Shown here one piece after another: positions 32,528 to 41,500 of a stretch of DNA of 64,000 nucleotides. The translations under genes and the position numbers were made by a program. Source of the DNA: Streptococcus entericus DSM 14446 (GTDB lineage: Bacteria > Bacillota > Bacilli > Lactobacillales > Streptococcaceae); assembly GCF_000380025.1 (NCBI RefSeq), contig NZ_KB904156.1:185974-249973 (forward strand), read 5' to 3'. The notes beneath the pieces are model-generated. The model saw only the letters and a list, made by a program, of their open reading frames with translations, searched no databases and was not told the DNA's origin. Position 1 is the stretch's first letter; every line of letters begins with the position of its first letter.

Positions 32528-33487
32528 CTACATTCCCATCGTATAATCATCATCTTGCATGGGCTCAACAGTTCCCAGCAGGTAGCCGTTACCGACTTGA
32601 GAGAAGAAGTCGTGGTTGCTGGTTCCTGTCGAAATACCATTCATGACGATAGGGTTAACATCGTTGGCGGTGTCTGGAAAGAGTGGGTCTTGTCCCAGAT
32701 TCATCAGCGCCTTGTTGGCATTGTAACGAATAAAGGTCAGAACTTCCTCGGTCCAGCCGACACTGTCGTAGAGGTAACGGGTGTAGTTTTCCTCGTTTTC
32801 ATAAAGGGTGTAGAGGAGGTCGTACATCCAGTCCTTGAGGGCAGCTTGCTCGTCTTCTGGTAATTCGTTAAAGCCTAGTTGGAACTTGTAGCCGATGTAG
32901 GTCCCGTGTACGCTCTCATCACGGATAATCAGCTTGATAATTTCCGCCACGTTAGGCAGTTTATTATTTCCCAGATAGTAAAGCGGGGTAAAGAAACCAG
33001 AGTAGAACAGGAAAGTTTCGAGGAAGACACTGGCGACTTTTTTCTCCAAAGGCTTGCCGTTTTTATAAATCTCGTTGATGATTTCAGCCTTCTTCTGGAG
33101 GTACTCGTTGGAGTTGGTCCAGTCGAAAATCTCCTCGATTTCGCTCTTGGTATTGAGGGTTGAAAAGATGGAAGAATAAGACTTGGCGTGAACGGATTCC
33201 ATGAACTCAATGTTATTGAGGACAGCCTCTTCGTGAGGAGTTCGTGCATCTTTTTTAAGCTGAGCCATACCGCTTTCGGATTGCACCGTGTCAAGTAAGG
33301 TCAGCCCACCAAAAACCTTACCAACCAAGTCTTTTTCAGTGGCAGTAAGCTTTCTCCAGTCGTCTAAGTCGTTTGACAAAGGGATACGAGTATCCAGCCA
33401 AAACTGCTCAGTCAGTTTTTCCCAGGTGGATTTGTCCACCGCATCTTCGATAGCATTCCAGTTGATGGCGTTGTAGTAATTTGTCAT
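32528..33487 (-). CDS. nrdF: Ribonucleotide reductase class Ib, beta subunit
   Basis: This 319-residue subunit holds the dimetal-tyrosyl radical cofactor. Metal-ligand motifs are visible: E-S-V-H-A-K-S-Y-S, F-L-E-T-F-L-F-Y and R-D-E-S-V-H-G. I start at ATG 33487 (M-T-N-Y-Y-N), which has an AAAAGGA ribosome site, not at an in-frame ATG 24 bases upstream. It is the last gene of nrdHIEF, 105 bases after nrdE. With NrdI it would use a dimanganese site, as known for class Ib enzymes. Confidence 0.96.
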   Translation of the reverse strand: MTNYYNAINWNAIEDAVDKSTWEKLTEQFWLDTRIPLSNDLDDWRKLTATEKDLVGKVFGGLTLLDTVQSESGMAQLKKDARTPHEEAVLNNIEFMESVHAKSYSSIFSTLNTKSEIEEIFDWTNSNEYLQKKAEIINEIYKNGKPLEKKVASVFLETFLFYSGFFTPLYYLGNNKLPNVAEIIKLIIRDESVHGTYIGYKFQLGFNELPEDEQAALKDWMYDLLYTLYENEENYTRYLYDSVGWTEEVLTFIRYNANKALMNLGQDPLFPDTANDVNPIVMNGISTGTSNHDFFSQVGNGYLLGTVEPMQDDDYTMGM

Positions 33488-33592
33488 GGGGATATCCTTT
33501 TTGAAAATCAATACGTCTATTATATCATAAAAGAGCCAAGTCGTTAAAAACTTGGCGACAAAAAATTAGATTTCGCAACAAGCAGTAGCGGA

Positions 33593-35752
33593 TTAAATCA
33601 CACAGCTCTCACATTGGTTGGACCCGACTTCCTCGCCGTCATCCGTAAAGGTGCGGATGTAGTAGATGGACTTGACGCCCTTGTTAAAGGCGTAGTTACG
33701 GAGAATGGACAAGTCGCGTGTGGTTTGCTTGGTCTCGGTCTTCCATTCGTAGAGTCCAAGAGGCATTTCGCTGCGAAGGAAGAGGGTCATGGATAAGCCT
33801 TGGTCAACGTGTTCGGTTGCTGCGGCATAGACATCAATCACCTTTCTCATGTCCATGTCGTAGGCAGAGGTGTAGTAAGGGATGGTGTCAGTCGCGAGTC
33901 CAGAAGCAGGGTAGTAAATCTTACCGATTTTCTTCTCTTGACGTTCCTCGATGCGTTGTGTAATCGGATGAATAGAAGCAGACACATCGTTGATGTAACT
34001 GATAGAGCCATTTGGCGCAACGGCCAGGCGGTTTTGATGGTAAAGCCCATGTTCTTGAACAGCTTCACGGAGCTTAGCCCAGTCCTCTCCGGTCGGAATA
34101 AAGTGACCAGCAAAGAGGGTTTTCACTTGCTCAGACTGCGGTTGATATTGCCCCGTCACATACTTGTCAAAGTATGTCCCATCAGCGTATTTTGACTTTT
34201 CAAAACCGACAAAGCTAGTGCCACGCTCACGGGCGATGTTGTTAGATTCCACCAAGGTCCAGTAGTTGAGAAGCATGAAGTAAATGTCTGTAAACTCAAT
34301 AGACTCTGGACTACCGTAGTGCATGTGATGACGAGCAAAGTAGGAATGCAGTCCCATAGCCCCCAGACCGATGGTGTGAGCCTGTTCGTTACCGTTCTTG
34401 ATGGTTGGGACGGCTTCAATGCTTGAGCTATCCGTAACAAAGGTCAAAGCCCTCGTCATTGCACGAACCGATTTGCCAAAATCAGGCGATGTCATCAGGT
34501 TGACGATGTTGGTCGAGCCCAAATTACAAGAAATATCTGTTCCAAGGGTTTCAAAGACCTGAGCATCATTGATGTGGCTGGTTTTTTGAACCTGTAAAAT
34601 CTCAGAGCACAAATTACTCATGATAATCCGACCATCAATAGGATTGCTGCGGTTAGCCGTGTCAATATTGATGATGTAAGGGTAGCCAGATTCTTGTTGA
34701 AGTTTGGAAATCTCGGTCTCCAAATCACGCGCCTTAATCTTGGTCTTGGTGATGTTTGGATTGGCCACCAGCTCATCGTATTTCTCGGTGATGTTGATGT
34801 AGTTAAATGGCACACCGTACTCACGCTCAATAGAGTAAGGACTGAAGAGGTACATGTCCTCATTTTTACGAGCCAGCTCATAGAACTTATCTGGTACAGT
34901 CAACCCCAAAGATAGGGTTTTAACACGGATTTTCTCGTCCGCATTTTCCTTTTTCGTCGATAGGAAATTGATGATATCTGGGTGGAAAACATCCAGATAA
35001 ACAACACCAGCCCCCTGACGTTGCCCTAACTGGTTGGAGTAGGAGAAGCTGTCTTCAAACAATTTCATGACCGGAACAACACCAGAAGCAGCTCCAGCGT
35101 AGCCCTTGATTGGCGCTCCAGCTTCGCGGAGGTTTGACAGAGAGATACCTACGCCCCCACCGATACGGGACAATTGCAGAGCAGAGTTGATGGAACGACC
35201 GATGGCGTTCATGTCGTCCGTCACTTGGATCAGAAAGCAAGACACCAGCTCCCCACGGCGACTACGACCAGCGTTGAGGAAAGATGGGGTTGCCGGCTGG
35301 TAACGCAGATGAATCATCTCGTCAGCCAAGGTGCGTGCTAGTTCCTCATCACCATTAGCGAAGTAAAGGGCGTTGAACAAAACCCGGTCCTCAAAGGATT
35401 CGAGATAAAACTCGCCGTCGTTGGTCTTTAAGGCATACTGTTGGTAGAACTTATAAGCTGCCATGAAAGACTGGAAGCGGAAGTTCGCATCCTTGAGCTG
35501 TTTTGCCAAACTTTCGATAAATTCAGGACTGTAGAGGCTGATAAATTCCTGTTCTAGGTAGTCTTCATCAAGCAAGAATTGCACCTTATCCACCATACTG
35601 GCAAAGGTTTTGGTGTTTGGGATAACATTCTCATTGAAGAAAGCGTCTAGGGCTTCTTTATCCTTATGAAGAGGGATTTGTCCGTTGACTGGACGGTTGA
35701 TTTCGTTGTTGAGGCGGAAGTAAGACACATCGCCTAAATCTTTAAGACTCAT
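33593..35752 (-). CDS. nrdE: Ribonucleotide reductase class Ib, alpha subunit
   Basis: This 719-residue catalytic subunit reduces NDPs. The core has S-C-F-L, N-L-C-S-E-I (active-site Cys) and the C-terminal C-E-S-C pair that relays electrons from NrdH. It lacks the N-terminal ATP-cone of class Ia, as expected. I start at ATG 35752 (M-S-L-K-D-L), which lies inside the end of nrdI and is preceded by AAAGGA; an upstream in-frame ATG would add 10 unlikely residues. The overlap with nrdI indicates translational coupling. Confidence 0.96.
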   Translation of the reverse strand: MSLKDLGDVSYFRLNNEINRPVNGQIPLHKDKEALDAFFNENVIPNTKTFASMVDKVQFLLDEDYLEQEFISLYSPEFIESLAKQLKDANFRFQSFMAAYKFYQQYALKTNDGEFYLESFEDRVLFNALYFANGDEELARTLADEMIHLRYQPATPSFLNAGRSRRGELVSCFLIQVTDDMNAIGRSINSALQLSRIGGGVGISLSNLREAGAPIKGYAGAASGVVPVMKLFEDSFSYSNQLGQRQGAGVVYLDVFHPDIINFLSTKKENADEKIRVKTLSLGLTVPDKFYELARKNEDMYLFSPYSIEREYGVPFNYINITEKYDELVANPNITKTKIKARDLETEISKLQQESGYPYIINIDTANRSNPIDGRIIMSNLCSEILQVQKTSHINDAQVFETLGTDISCNLGSTNIVNLMTSPDFGKSVRAMTRALTFVTDSSSIEAVPTIKNGNEQAHTIGLGAMGLHSYFARHHMHYGSPESIEFTDIYFMLLNYWTLVESNNIARERGTSFVGFEKSKYADGTYFDKYVTGQYQPQSEQVKTLFAGHFIPTGEDWAKLREAVQEHGLYHQNRLAVAPNGSISYINDVSASIHPITQRIEERQEKKIGKIYYPASGLATDTIPYYTSAYDMDMRKVIDVYAAATEHVDQGLSMTLFLRSEMPLGLYEWKTETKQTTRDLSILRNYAFNKGVKSIYYIRTFTDDGEEVGSNQCESCVI

Positions 35753-36101
35753 GTTGTAAAATTCCTTTGACGTATTCGACATCGTCTGGCGTGCCGTTAA
35801 ATTCTAATGTGTAAAGTAGGGGGACCTGATAAGTAGTGGCGTAACGCTTGGCCAGATGACAAAAGTCTGGACCAAAGTTACGGTTGCCAATACCAATAAG
35901 ACCTTTGAGCTGTGCCTTGTGGTCATCTAAAAAATCATCAATATGATCCACACCATCCTCATAGGTTGGGCAGATAAGGATAAATTCCTCGTCTAGGGTG
36001 ACCATGGTTGAAGGCGTCAGCTCCAGAGCTTGCTCAGCCATGTTCAACTTAGCGATAAAGCGTCTGGTTTGTCCCGTAATCGTGAAGAAAACGAGTTTCA
36101 T
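35742..36101 (-). CDS. nrdI: NrdI flavodoxin
   Basis: This 119-residue FMN protein supplies the oxidant that assembles the dimanganese-tyrosyl cofactor of NrdF. It begins with a flavodoxin strand and phosphate loop, V-F-F-T-I-T-G-Q-T-R-R-F, with a glycine-rich loop I-G-I-G-N-R-N-F-G further on. It starts 1 base after nrdH and overlaps nrdE by 11 bases. Confidence 0.9.
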   Translation of the reverse strand: MKLVFFTITGQTRRFIAKLNMAEQALELTPSTMVTLDEEFILICPTYEDGVDHIDDFLDDHKAQLKGLIGIGNRNFGPDFCHLAKRYATTYQVPLLYTLEFNGTPDDVEYVKGILQHES

Positions 36102-36102
36102 C

Positions 36103-36327
36103 TTAAATTAACTCTTTAAGTTTGGCGGGCTGGAAGCCAGAGAAGACGATATCGCCAGCCTCGATCACAGGAGCGGAACTAAATCCTAAACTTTTGACGT
36201 AATCGATTTTTTCAGGTTGCTCCTCAATATTGATTTCCTCAAAATCCACACCATTTTCGGTTAAAAATTTTTTGGTCATCTTGCAGGGCATGCAGTTATT
36301 TTTGGTAAAAACAGTGATTTTAGCCAT
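36103..36327 (-). CDS. nrdH: Glutaredoxin-like NrdH redoxin
   Basis: This 74-residue thioredoxin-fold protein has the NrdH active site C-M-P-C (residues 12-15) and the F-S-S-A-P-V-I cis-proline segment. It delivers electrons to NrdE. I start at ATG 36327 (M-A-K-I-T-V-F), which has an AAGGAG ribosome site; the frame is open 19 codons upstream but that part is promoter DNA. It is the first gene of nrdHIEF. Confidence 0.94.
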   Translation of the reverse strand: MAKITVFTKNNCMPCKMTKKFLTENGVDFEEINIEEQPEKIDYVKSLGFSSAPVIEAGDIVFSGFQPAKLKELI

Positions 36328-36380
36328 ATCAATCTCCTTGAAAAGTAATACCCTCCAATCATACCAAAAAGACGAAAAAA

Positions 36381-36428
36381 ACACAAGATATAGGGTTGAT
36401 GTTTTTTTGAGAATACAATATATAGTGG
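36381..36428 (-). promoter_or_regulatory. Paired NrdR boxes upstream of nrdH
   Basis: ACACAAGATATAGGGT (36381-36396) and ATACAATATATAGTGG (36413-36428) agree with the NrdR-box consensus ACACWATATWTWGTGT. They start 32 bases apart, close to three helical turns, the spacing typical of NrdR operators. NrdR would repress nrdHIEF when dATP is high. The nrdR gene is not in the window. Confidence 0.8.
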
Positions 36429-36497
36429 GTGAGATGTTTGGGAAATGGCGGAGTTATTAGGGTTTTCAGCGCTTGAAAAATTTTTTAATAAAATCTC

Positions 36498-36526
36498 TTG
36501 TCAAAATAGTAAAGTTATAGTATGAT
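36498..36526 (+). promoter_or_regulatory. tRNA-Thr promoter
   Basis: TTGTCA (36498-36503), a 17-base spacer and TATGAT (36521-36526), 12 bases before the tRNA 5' end. Confidence 0.7.
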
Positions 36527-36538
36527 AGATAGGTAGTC

Positions 36539-36609
36539 GCCGCTATAGTTAAATGGTATAATAGAGCAATGGTAATGCTCAGTTCCGAGTTCAATTCTCG
36601 GTGGTGGCA
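36539..36609 (+). tRNA. tRNA-Thr (GGT)
   Basis: A full 71-base cloverleaf. The acceptor GCCGCTA pairs with TGGTGGC using two G-U pairs. D stem GTTA/TAAT closes on a loop with GG. The anticodon stem GAGCA/TGCTC closes on ATGGTAA, giving anticodon GGT after U33. The T stem CCGAG/CTCGG closes on TTCAATT. The discriminator is A and CCA is not encoded. Confidence 0.88.
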
Positions 36610-36612
36610 GAG

Positions 36613-36644
36613 AAGAGCTGGTCAGCGGACTGGCTCTATTTTTA
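36613..36644 (+). terminator. Terminator after tRNA-Thr
   Basis: AGAGC/GCTCT outer stem and CAG/CTG inner stem with a 4-base bulge, then ATTTTT. It separates the tRNA from the DUF1912 gene, for which partial read-through is possible. Confidence 0.6.
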
Positions 36645-36667
36645 TTGTTGTAGGAGGAATTGTGGCA

Positions 36668-36919
36668 ATGGCTGAACAATTTTTAACCGATTTTGAAGAA
36701 TGGGTTCGCACTCAAGTGATGATAAATGATATGGCTATGGTTGAAACTAAAAAAGTGATAGAAGAAACGGGTGATGAGCGTGCGATGGATGCCTACATCC
36801 GTTATGAGAGTAAGCTAGATGCCTACAATTACATTTTAGGGAAATTCAGTAATTACCATCAGGGCAAGTCATTTCATGACCTACCAGACAATTTGTTAAA
36901 TCAGCGCCATTACAAATAA
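36668..36919 (+). CDS. DUF1912 family protein
   Basis: This 83-residue soluble protein has the pattern F-E-x-W-V-x-T-Q-V-M-I-N-D-M-A, R-Y-E-S-K-L-D-A-Y and G-K-S-F-H-D-L-P, which fits the small streptococcal DUF1912 family of unknown function. ATG 36668 is 10 bases after AGGAGG; a GTG 6 bases earlier is also possible. It lies just behind the tRNA terminator, with no promoter of its own that I can see. Confidence 0.75.
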   Translation: MAEQFLTDFEEWVRTQVMINDMAMVETKKVIEETGDERAMDAYIRYESKLDAYNYILGKFSNYHQGKSFHDLPDNLLNQRHYK

Positions 36920-36935
36920 AAAATGTGCGAAATAC

Positions 36936-36964
36936 TTTACAAAGCTTTCATTTTTTGGTAAACT
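36936..36964 (+). promoter_or_regulatory. rplK-rplA promoter
   Basis: TTTACA (36936-36941), a 17-base spacer and TAAACT (36959-36964), 79 bases before rplK. Confidence 0.7.
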
Positions 36965-36986
36965 AGTCTGGTATGCTTGTCATACT

Positions 36987-37025
36987 TGTGGGAGGTAAAA
37001 ATCTGTAATTACCGAGAGAACCACA
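36987..37025 (+). promoter_or_regulatory. Probable L1-binding autoregulatory leader site
   Basis: TGTGG...CCACA forms the outer stem and GGTAA...TTACC the inner stem, with an asymmetric internal loop (GAG against GAGAGAA). This copies the L1 binding site of 23S rRNA and matches the known L1 leader of rplK-rplA mRNAs, where L1 represses translation. Confidence 0.7.
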
Positions 37026-37043
37026 ATAGGAGGATTTTATATT

Positions 37044-37469
37044 ATGGCTAAAAAAGTCGAAAAACTCGTTAAATTGCAAATCCCAGCGGGTAAAGCTACT
37101 CCAGCCCCACCAGTTGGTCCTGCGCTTGGTCAAGCCGGTATCAACATCATGGGATTCACTAAAGAGTTCAACGCTCGTACAGCTGATCAAGCTGGTATGA
37201 TTATCCCAGTTGTTATCTCTGTGTATGAAGATAAATCATTTGATTTCATCTGTAAAACACCACCAGCTGCTGTTCTATTGAAGAAAGCTGCAGGTGTTGA
37301 AAAAGGTTCAGGTACACCAAACAAAACGAAAGTAGCAACAGTTACTCGTGCGCAAGTACAAGAAATTGCTGAAACTAAGATGCCTGACTTGAACGCTGCT
37401 AACCTTGAAGCTGCTATGCGTATGATTGAGGGTACTGCTCGTTCTATGGGATTCACTGTGACTGACTAA
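37044..37469 (+). CDS. rplK: 50S ribosomal protein L11
   Basis: This 141-residue protein starts with [19 protein letters not shown], followed by [14 protein letters not shown], the typical L11 N-domain; the RNA-binding C-domain follows. It forms the GTPase-associated centre of the ribosome and the target of thiopeptides. AGGAGG precedes the start. It is first in rplK-rplA. Confidence 0.98.
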   Translation: MAKKVEKLVKLQIPAGKATPAPPVGPALGQAGINIMGFTKEFNARTADQAGMIIPVVISVYEDKSFDFICKTPPAAVLLKKAAGVEKGSGTPNKTKVATVTRAQVQEIAETKMPDLNAANLEAAMRMIEGTARSMGFTVTD

Positions 37470-37525
37470 TTTGTTTTAGGACAGTTTCCCGACCTTAATT
37501 ATCAGACTTACAAGGAGAATAACAA

Positions 37526-38215
37526 ATGGCTAAAAAAAGCAAACAACTGCGTGCTGCTCTTGAAAAAATCGACAGCACAAAAGCATACAGCGTTGAAGAA
37601 GCTGTGGCTTTGTCTAAAGAATTAAACTTCGCAAAATTTGATGCGTCTGTTGAAGTGGCTTACAACCTTAACATCGACGTTCGTAAAGCTGACCAACAAA
37701 TCCGTGGGGCAATGGTATTGCCAAACGGTACTGGTAAAACTGCTCGTGTCTTGGTTTTCGCTCGTGGTGCGAAAGCTGAAGAAGCTAAAGCTGCTGGTGC
37801 AGACTTCGTTGGTGAAGATGACCTCGTTGCAAAAATCAACGGTGGTTGGTTGGACTTCGACGTGGTTATCGCAACACCAGATATGATGGCTGTTGTGGGT
37901 CGTCTTGGTCGTGTCCTTGGTCCACGTAACCTCATGCCAAACCCTAAAACAGGTACAGTAACCATGGATGTTGCTAAAGCTGTTGAAGAGTCTAAAGGTG
38001 GTAAAATCACTTACCGTGCGGACAAGGCTGGTATCGTTCAAGCTCTTGTTGGTAAAGTATCATTTGAAGCTGATAAACTCGTTGAAAACGTTAAAGCTTT
38101 CCACGACACAATCATCAAAGCTAAGCCAGCAACTGCCAAAGGGACTTATATCACTAGCTTGACCATCACCACAACTCAAGGTGTTGGTATCAAGATCGAT
38201 ACAAACTCACTTTAA
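37526..38215 (+). CDS. rplA: 50S ribosomal protein L1
   Basis: This 229-residue protein has the L1 signature region ([10 protein letters not shown] near residue 70 and [20 protein letters not shown]). It forms the L1 stalk at the tRNA exit site and represses its own mRNA through the leader site at 36987-37025. The ribosome site AAGGAGAA precedes it and a terminator follows directly. Confidence 0.98.
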   Translation: MAKKSKQLRAALEKIDSTKAYSVEEAVALSKELNFAKFDASVEVAYNLNIDVRKADQQIRGAMVLPNGTGKTARVLVFARGAKAEEAKAAGADFVGEDDLVAKINGGWLDFDVVIATPDMMAVVGRLGRVLGPRNLMPNPKTGTVTMDVAKAVEESKGGKITYRADKAGIVQALVGKVSFEADKLVENVKAFHDTIIKAKPATAKGTYITSLTITTTQGVGIKIDTNSL

Positions 38216-38224
38216 TGAAATGAC

Positions 38225-38255
38225 AATAGTGCTCCATTTGGAGCGCTATTTTTTT
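38225..38255 (+). terminator. Terminator after rplA
   Basis: AATAGTGCTCC and GGAGCGCTATT pair with one G-U around ATTT, followed by seven T. Confidence 0.88.
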
Positions 38256-38456
38256 GAACAAAATTGAACAAAAACAATAAGATAATATATATTTCTTTGA
38301 TTTTTTTGAATAATTTTCAGTAAAAGGCTTCTTTAAAATAATCTGATAGATTGTCCTATCTGTCTTGAATTTAGCTCTCTTGAAGCGATTATTCTGCTCT
38401 AGATTAATGTAAATAGTAGGAAATAGTTTATAAATGTTCTATTAAGAATATTTATG

Positions 38457-38485
38457 TTGACAAAAGAGTTGAAAATTGCTAGAAT
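38457..38485 (+). promoter_or_regulatory. Sialidase promoter
   Basis: TTGACA (38457-38462), a 17-base spacer and TAGAAT (38480-38485). The 200 bases before it are very AT-rich and carry no gene. Confidence 0.75.
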
Positions 38486-38500
38486 GGTAAGTGACAAAAA

Positions 38501-38514
38501 AGAAAACGCTATCA
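38501..38514 (+). promoter_or_regulatory. cre-like CcpA site downstream of the sialidase promoter
   Basis: AGAAAACGCTATCA matches 13 of 14 positions of TGAAARCGNTWTCA. It lies about 10 bases after the expected transcription start, where CcpA would act as a roadblock. Confidence 0.65.
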
Positions 38515-38532
38515 ATATAAAAGGAGCTGTTC

Positions 38533-41500
38533 ATGAAAAAACTTTTTGATAAGCAAAATAAATACGGCATTCGTAAATTATCCATAGGTGTTTGCTCTGC
38601 TGTTATCGGTTTGAGCCTCTTGGGAGCACAGACGGCTTATGCGACAGAAGCCTCAGAGCCTTCTAATCAGCCAAATTCAGCTGGTGCAGCAACACCCGCA
38701 GTAGAAACGCCAGAACCTGTTATGGTCGATTCGGCTTACGCTGAGGCTAGCAGTAGCAAGGAAAATGCACCTGCAACAAATGCAGTGGATGCAGACATCA
38801 ACACCTACTGGGAGAGTGCACCGACTGGAGATGGGCAAGCGACAACTCTAACAGTAAAAATGTCCGAAGTTGCAACGGTGGATAAAGTAACCTACACTCC
38901 TCGTCAAGTAACGACTCAGGATCCCTCTTCTCCAAACCCTAAACACCATGCAGGGTTATTAACTAAGGGGCAGATTGATTATAGTTTAAACGGAACAGAT
39001 TGGGAGCCTGTCACACCAACTAGAATCGATGGTGATTCAACCGGTCGTGGCGTAGCGAATGCGGATAAAACCTTTAGTTTAGGGGCAAATAATAATACTC
39101 GTGTTATCAACTTCCAACCTGTTAAGGCTCAATACCTGCGACTAACTGCTTTGGAGTCTTGGGCAAATAATTTACCAGCTAAATCAGGTGTCGTCACTGC
39201 GGCTCAATTCATTCCATCTGGTGTTAAACCAATCGAAGAGACCCCTCAAGTTGAAGAAACACCGGAGGAGCCATCAAAGGAACCTGTTATTACGATTAAC
39301 AATCAAGTGTTGGATGCTTCAAACGGTCAACGCTATGCCTTTGATGAAACGGTTAAACAAGCTCTTAAAACAGCTGACAGTGGAACCTTTTATATTGAAT
39401 ATCGTGTTCCAGAAAATGCAGGTTTCCATACCCTATTCAACGCTACCAGCGGCAGTGTTGACAACCAATACACAGCCCTCTATTCTAACGCAGGAACTGT
39501 AGCCATCGAGACCCGTGTGAGTGCCAATCAAGCCGATTACGCCCATCTCAATGGCGGAACTCAGAAAGTTAAGAATGGTGAGTGGAATGCGGTTGCCTTA
39601 ACTTATGAGAAAGATAAAGCGACGAATCGGACAACAGTCAATATCTATGTCAATGGTGTTCACTCATTAACACATCAGTTGAACAGTCCTCTCTTTGCGG
39701 CCCTGCCTAATCTAGCTCATGCTCAAATCGGGGCTGCCCAGCGTGCCCAGCGCGGTAAAGTATGGGGAGTTGATGGTTTTGAAATTCGCGAAGCCAGTTT
39801 CTACAAGACAGCTTTAACGAGCGAAGACATTATCGCCAAATCTCAACCATTTACACGGACACCATATGAATTCCCACCACGTGATAATGAGACCCTAACA
39901 GATAAACTGCCTGTGTTTGAGGGTGGACGTAATGGTCAAAAAGGGCCTACTGGTTCAGGTTATTACCGGATCCCAGCCCTCTTGAAAACAGATGCAGGAA
40001 CCCTGATTGCAGCGACTGATGAACGCTACAATACCTACGCCGACCAAGGAGACATTGCGACAGTTATCAGACGTAGTAACGACAACGGAAATACTTGGGA
40101 ACCGATTATTCCGATTGTGAACTTGCGCAATAACCCGGCCGTTTCAAACGGTGCTGTTAACTCGCCTTTGACCATTGATGCTGGTCTGGTACAAGACCCA
40201 ACCACCAAGCGCATCTATGCCTTTATGGACATGTTCCCAGAAGGTCGAGCTGTATTTGGTTTGCCACAAACAGTTGAAGCGCGTGAAGTTCAGTATTCAA
40301 CTATTGATGGTAAAGCTTATTTAAACCTTTATACCGATGGTACAAACAAACCAACGCATACGGTTCGTGAAAATGGTGTTATCTATGATGCTCAAGGTCA
40401 AGCCACAGAATTTCGAGTTAATCTTGAGGATAACAGCCCAGCCTATGCTAACTTAGGTGATATTCGTCGGGATGGTCAGGATACCGTACTTGGCAACATC
40501 TATTTCCAAACCCATAAGGGCACCGAGGCACCTTTCCGTATCGCTAATGCCTCTTATGTTTGGTTATCTCATAGTGACGATGATGGCCGGACTTGGTCAC
40601 GGCCACAGGACCTAACACCTATTTTGAAGAAAGATCATGTTAACTTCTTAGGAATCGGTCCTGGTACAGGTATTGCCTTACATACAGGTCCTCATAAGGG
40701 TCGCTTGATTGTGCCTGCTTATGCAACTAACTATGCTGGGGGATTAAGTGGTTCACAGTCTTCTATGGTCTTTTACTCTGACGACCATGGTCTGACTTGG
40801 AAGGCAGGAGAGACGGTCAATGATAATCGTCGTCTGGCTGATGGCACAGTCCTCAATCATGCGACGATGAATAATGGTCGTGAACAAAAGACAGAAGCGA
40901 CGGTTGTTCAACTCAATAATGGTCAACTGAAGATGTTCATGCGGAGCATGACTGGTAAGGTCACTTCAGCAACCAGCTTAGACGGTGGCGCAACCTGGGA
41001 AAATGACATCGAAAGTCATGAAGATGTTAAAGATAATTACGTCCAACTGTCAGCTGTTCATCTTGTCCGTGATGGCAAAGAGTACGTTGTTCTAGCCAAC
41101 TCAAATGGACCTGGCTGGGGGAATTCTAACCGCGACCGCATTGACGGGCATGTCCGTGTGGCTGAAGTTCAAGAAGGCGGTCAGATGAAGTGGCTGAACC
41201 ATCGCTTGATTCAACCAGGTAAATTCGCCTATAACTCACTGCAACACCTGGGTGGGGATGAGTTTGGTATCCTTTATGAGCATGCTTCTGGTGATCAGAA
41301 CGACTACACGCTTTATTTCCGAAAATTCAACTGGGATTTCTTGATTAATGAGGCACCAAAACTGCCGGATAATAATGTCGCTAGTGTTTCTTTTGCTGAC
41401 GAGACAACAGCTCTTCTTACCTTTGAACGGTCTGTCCTACCGACAAATAATCCAGCTCTGCTATTGTCTAATGGTAATCTCGCTACCTTTATCGAGCAGC

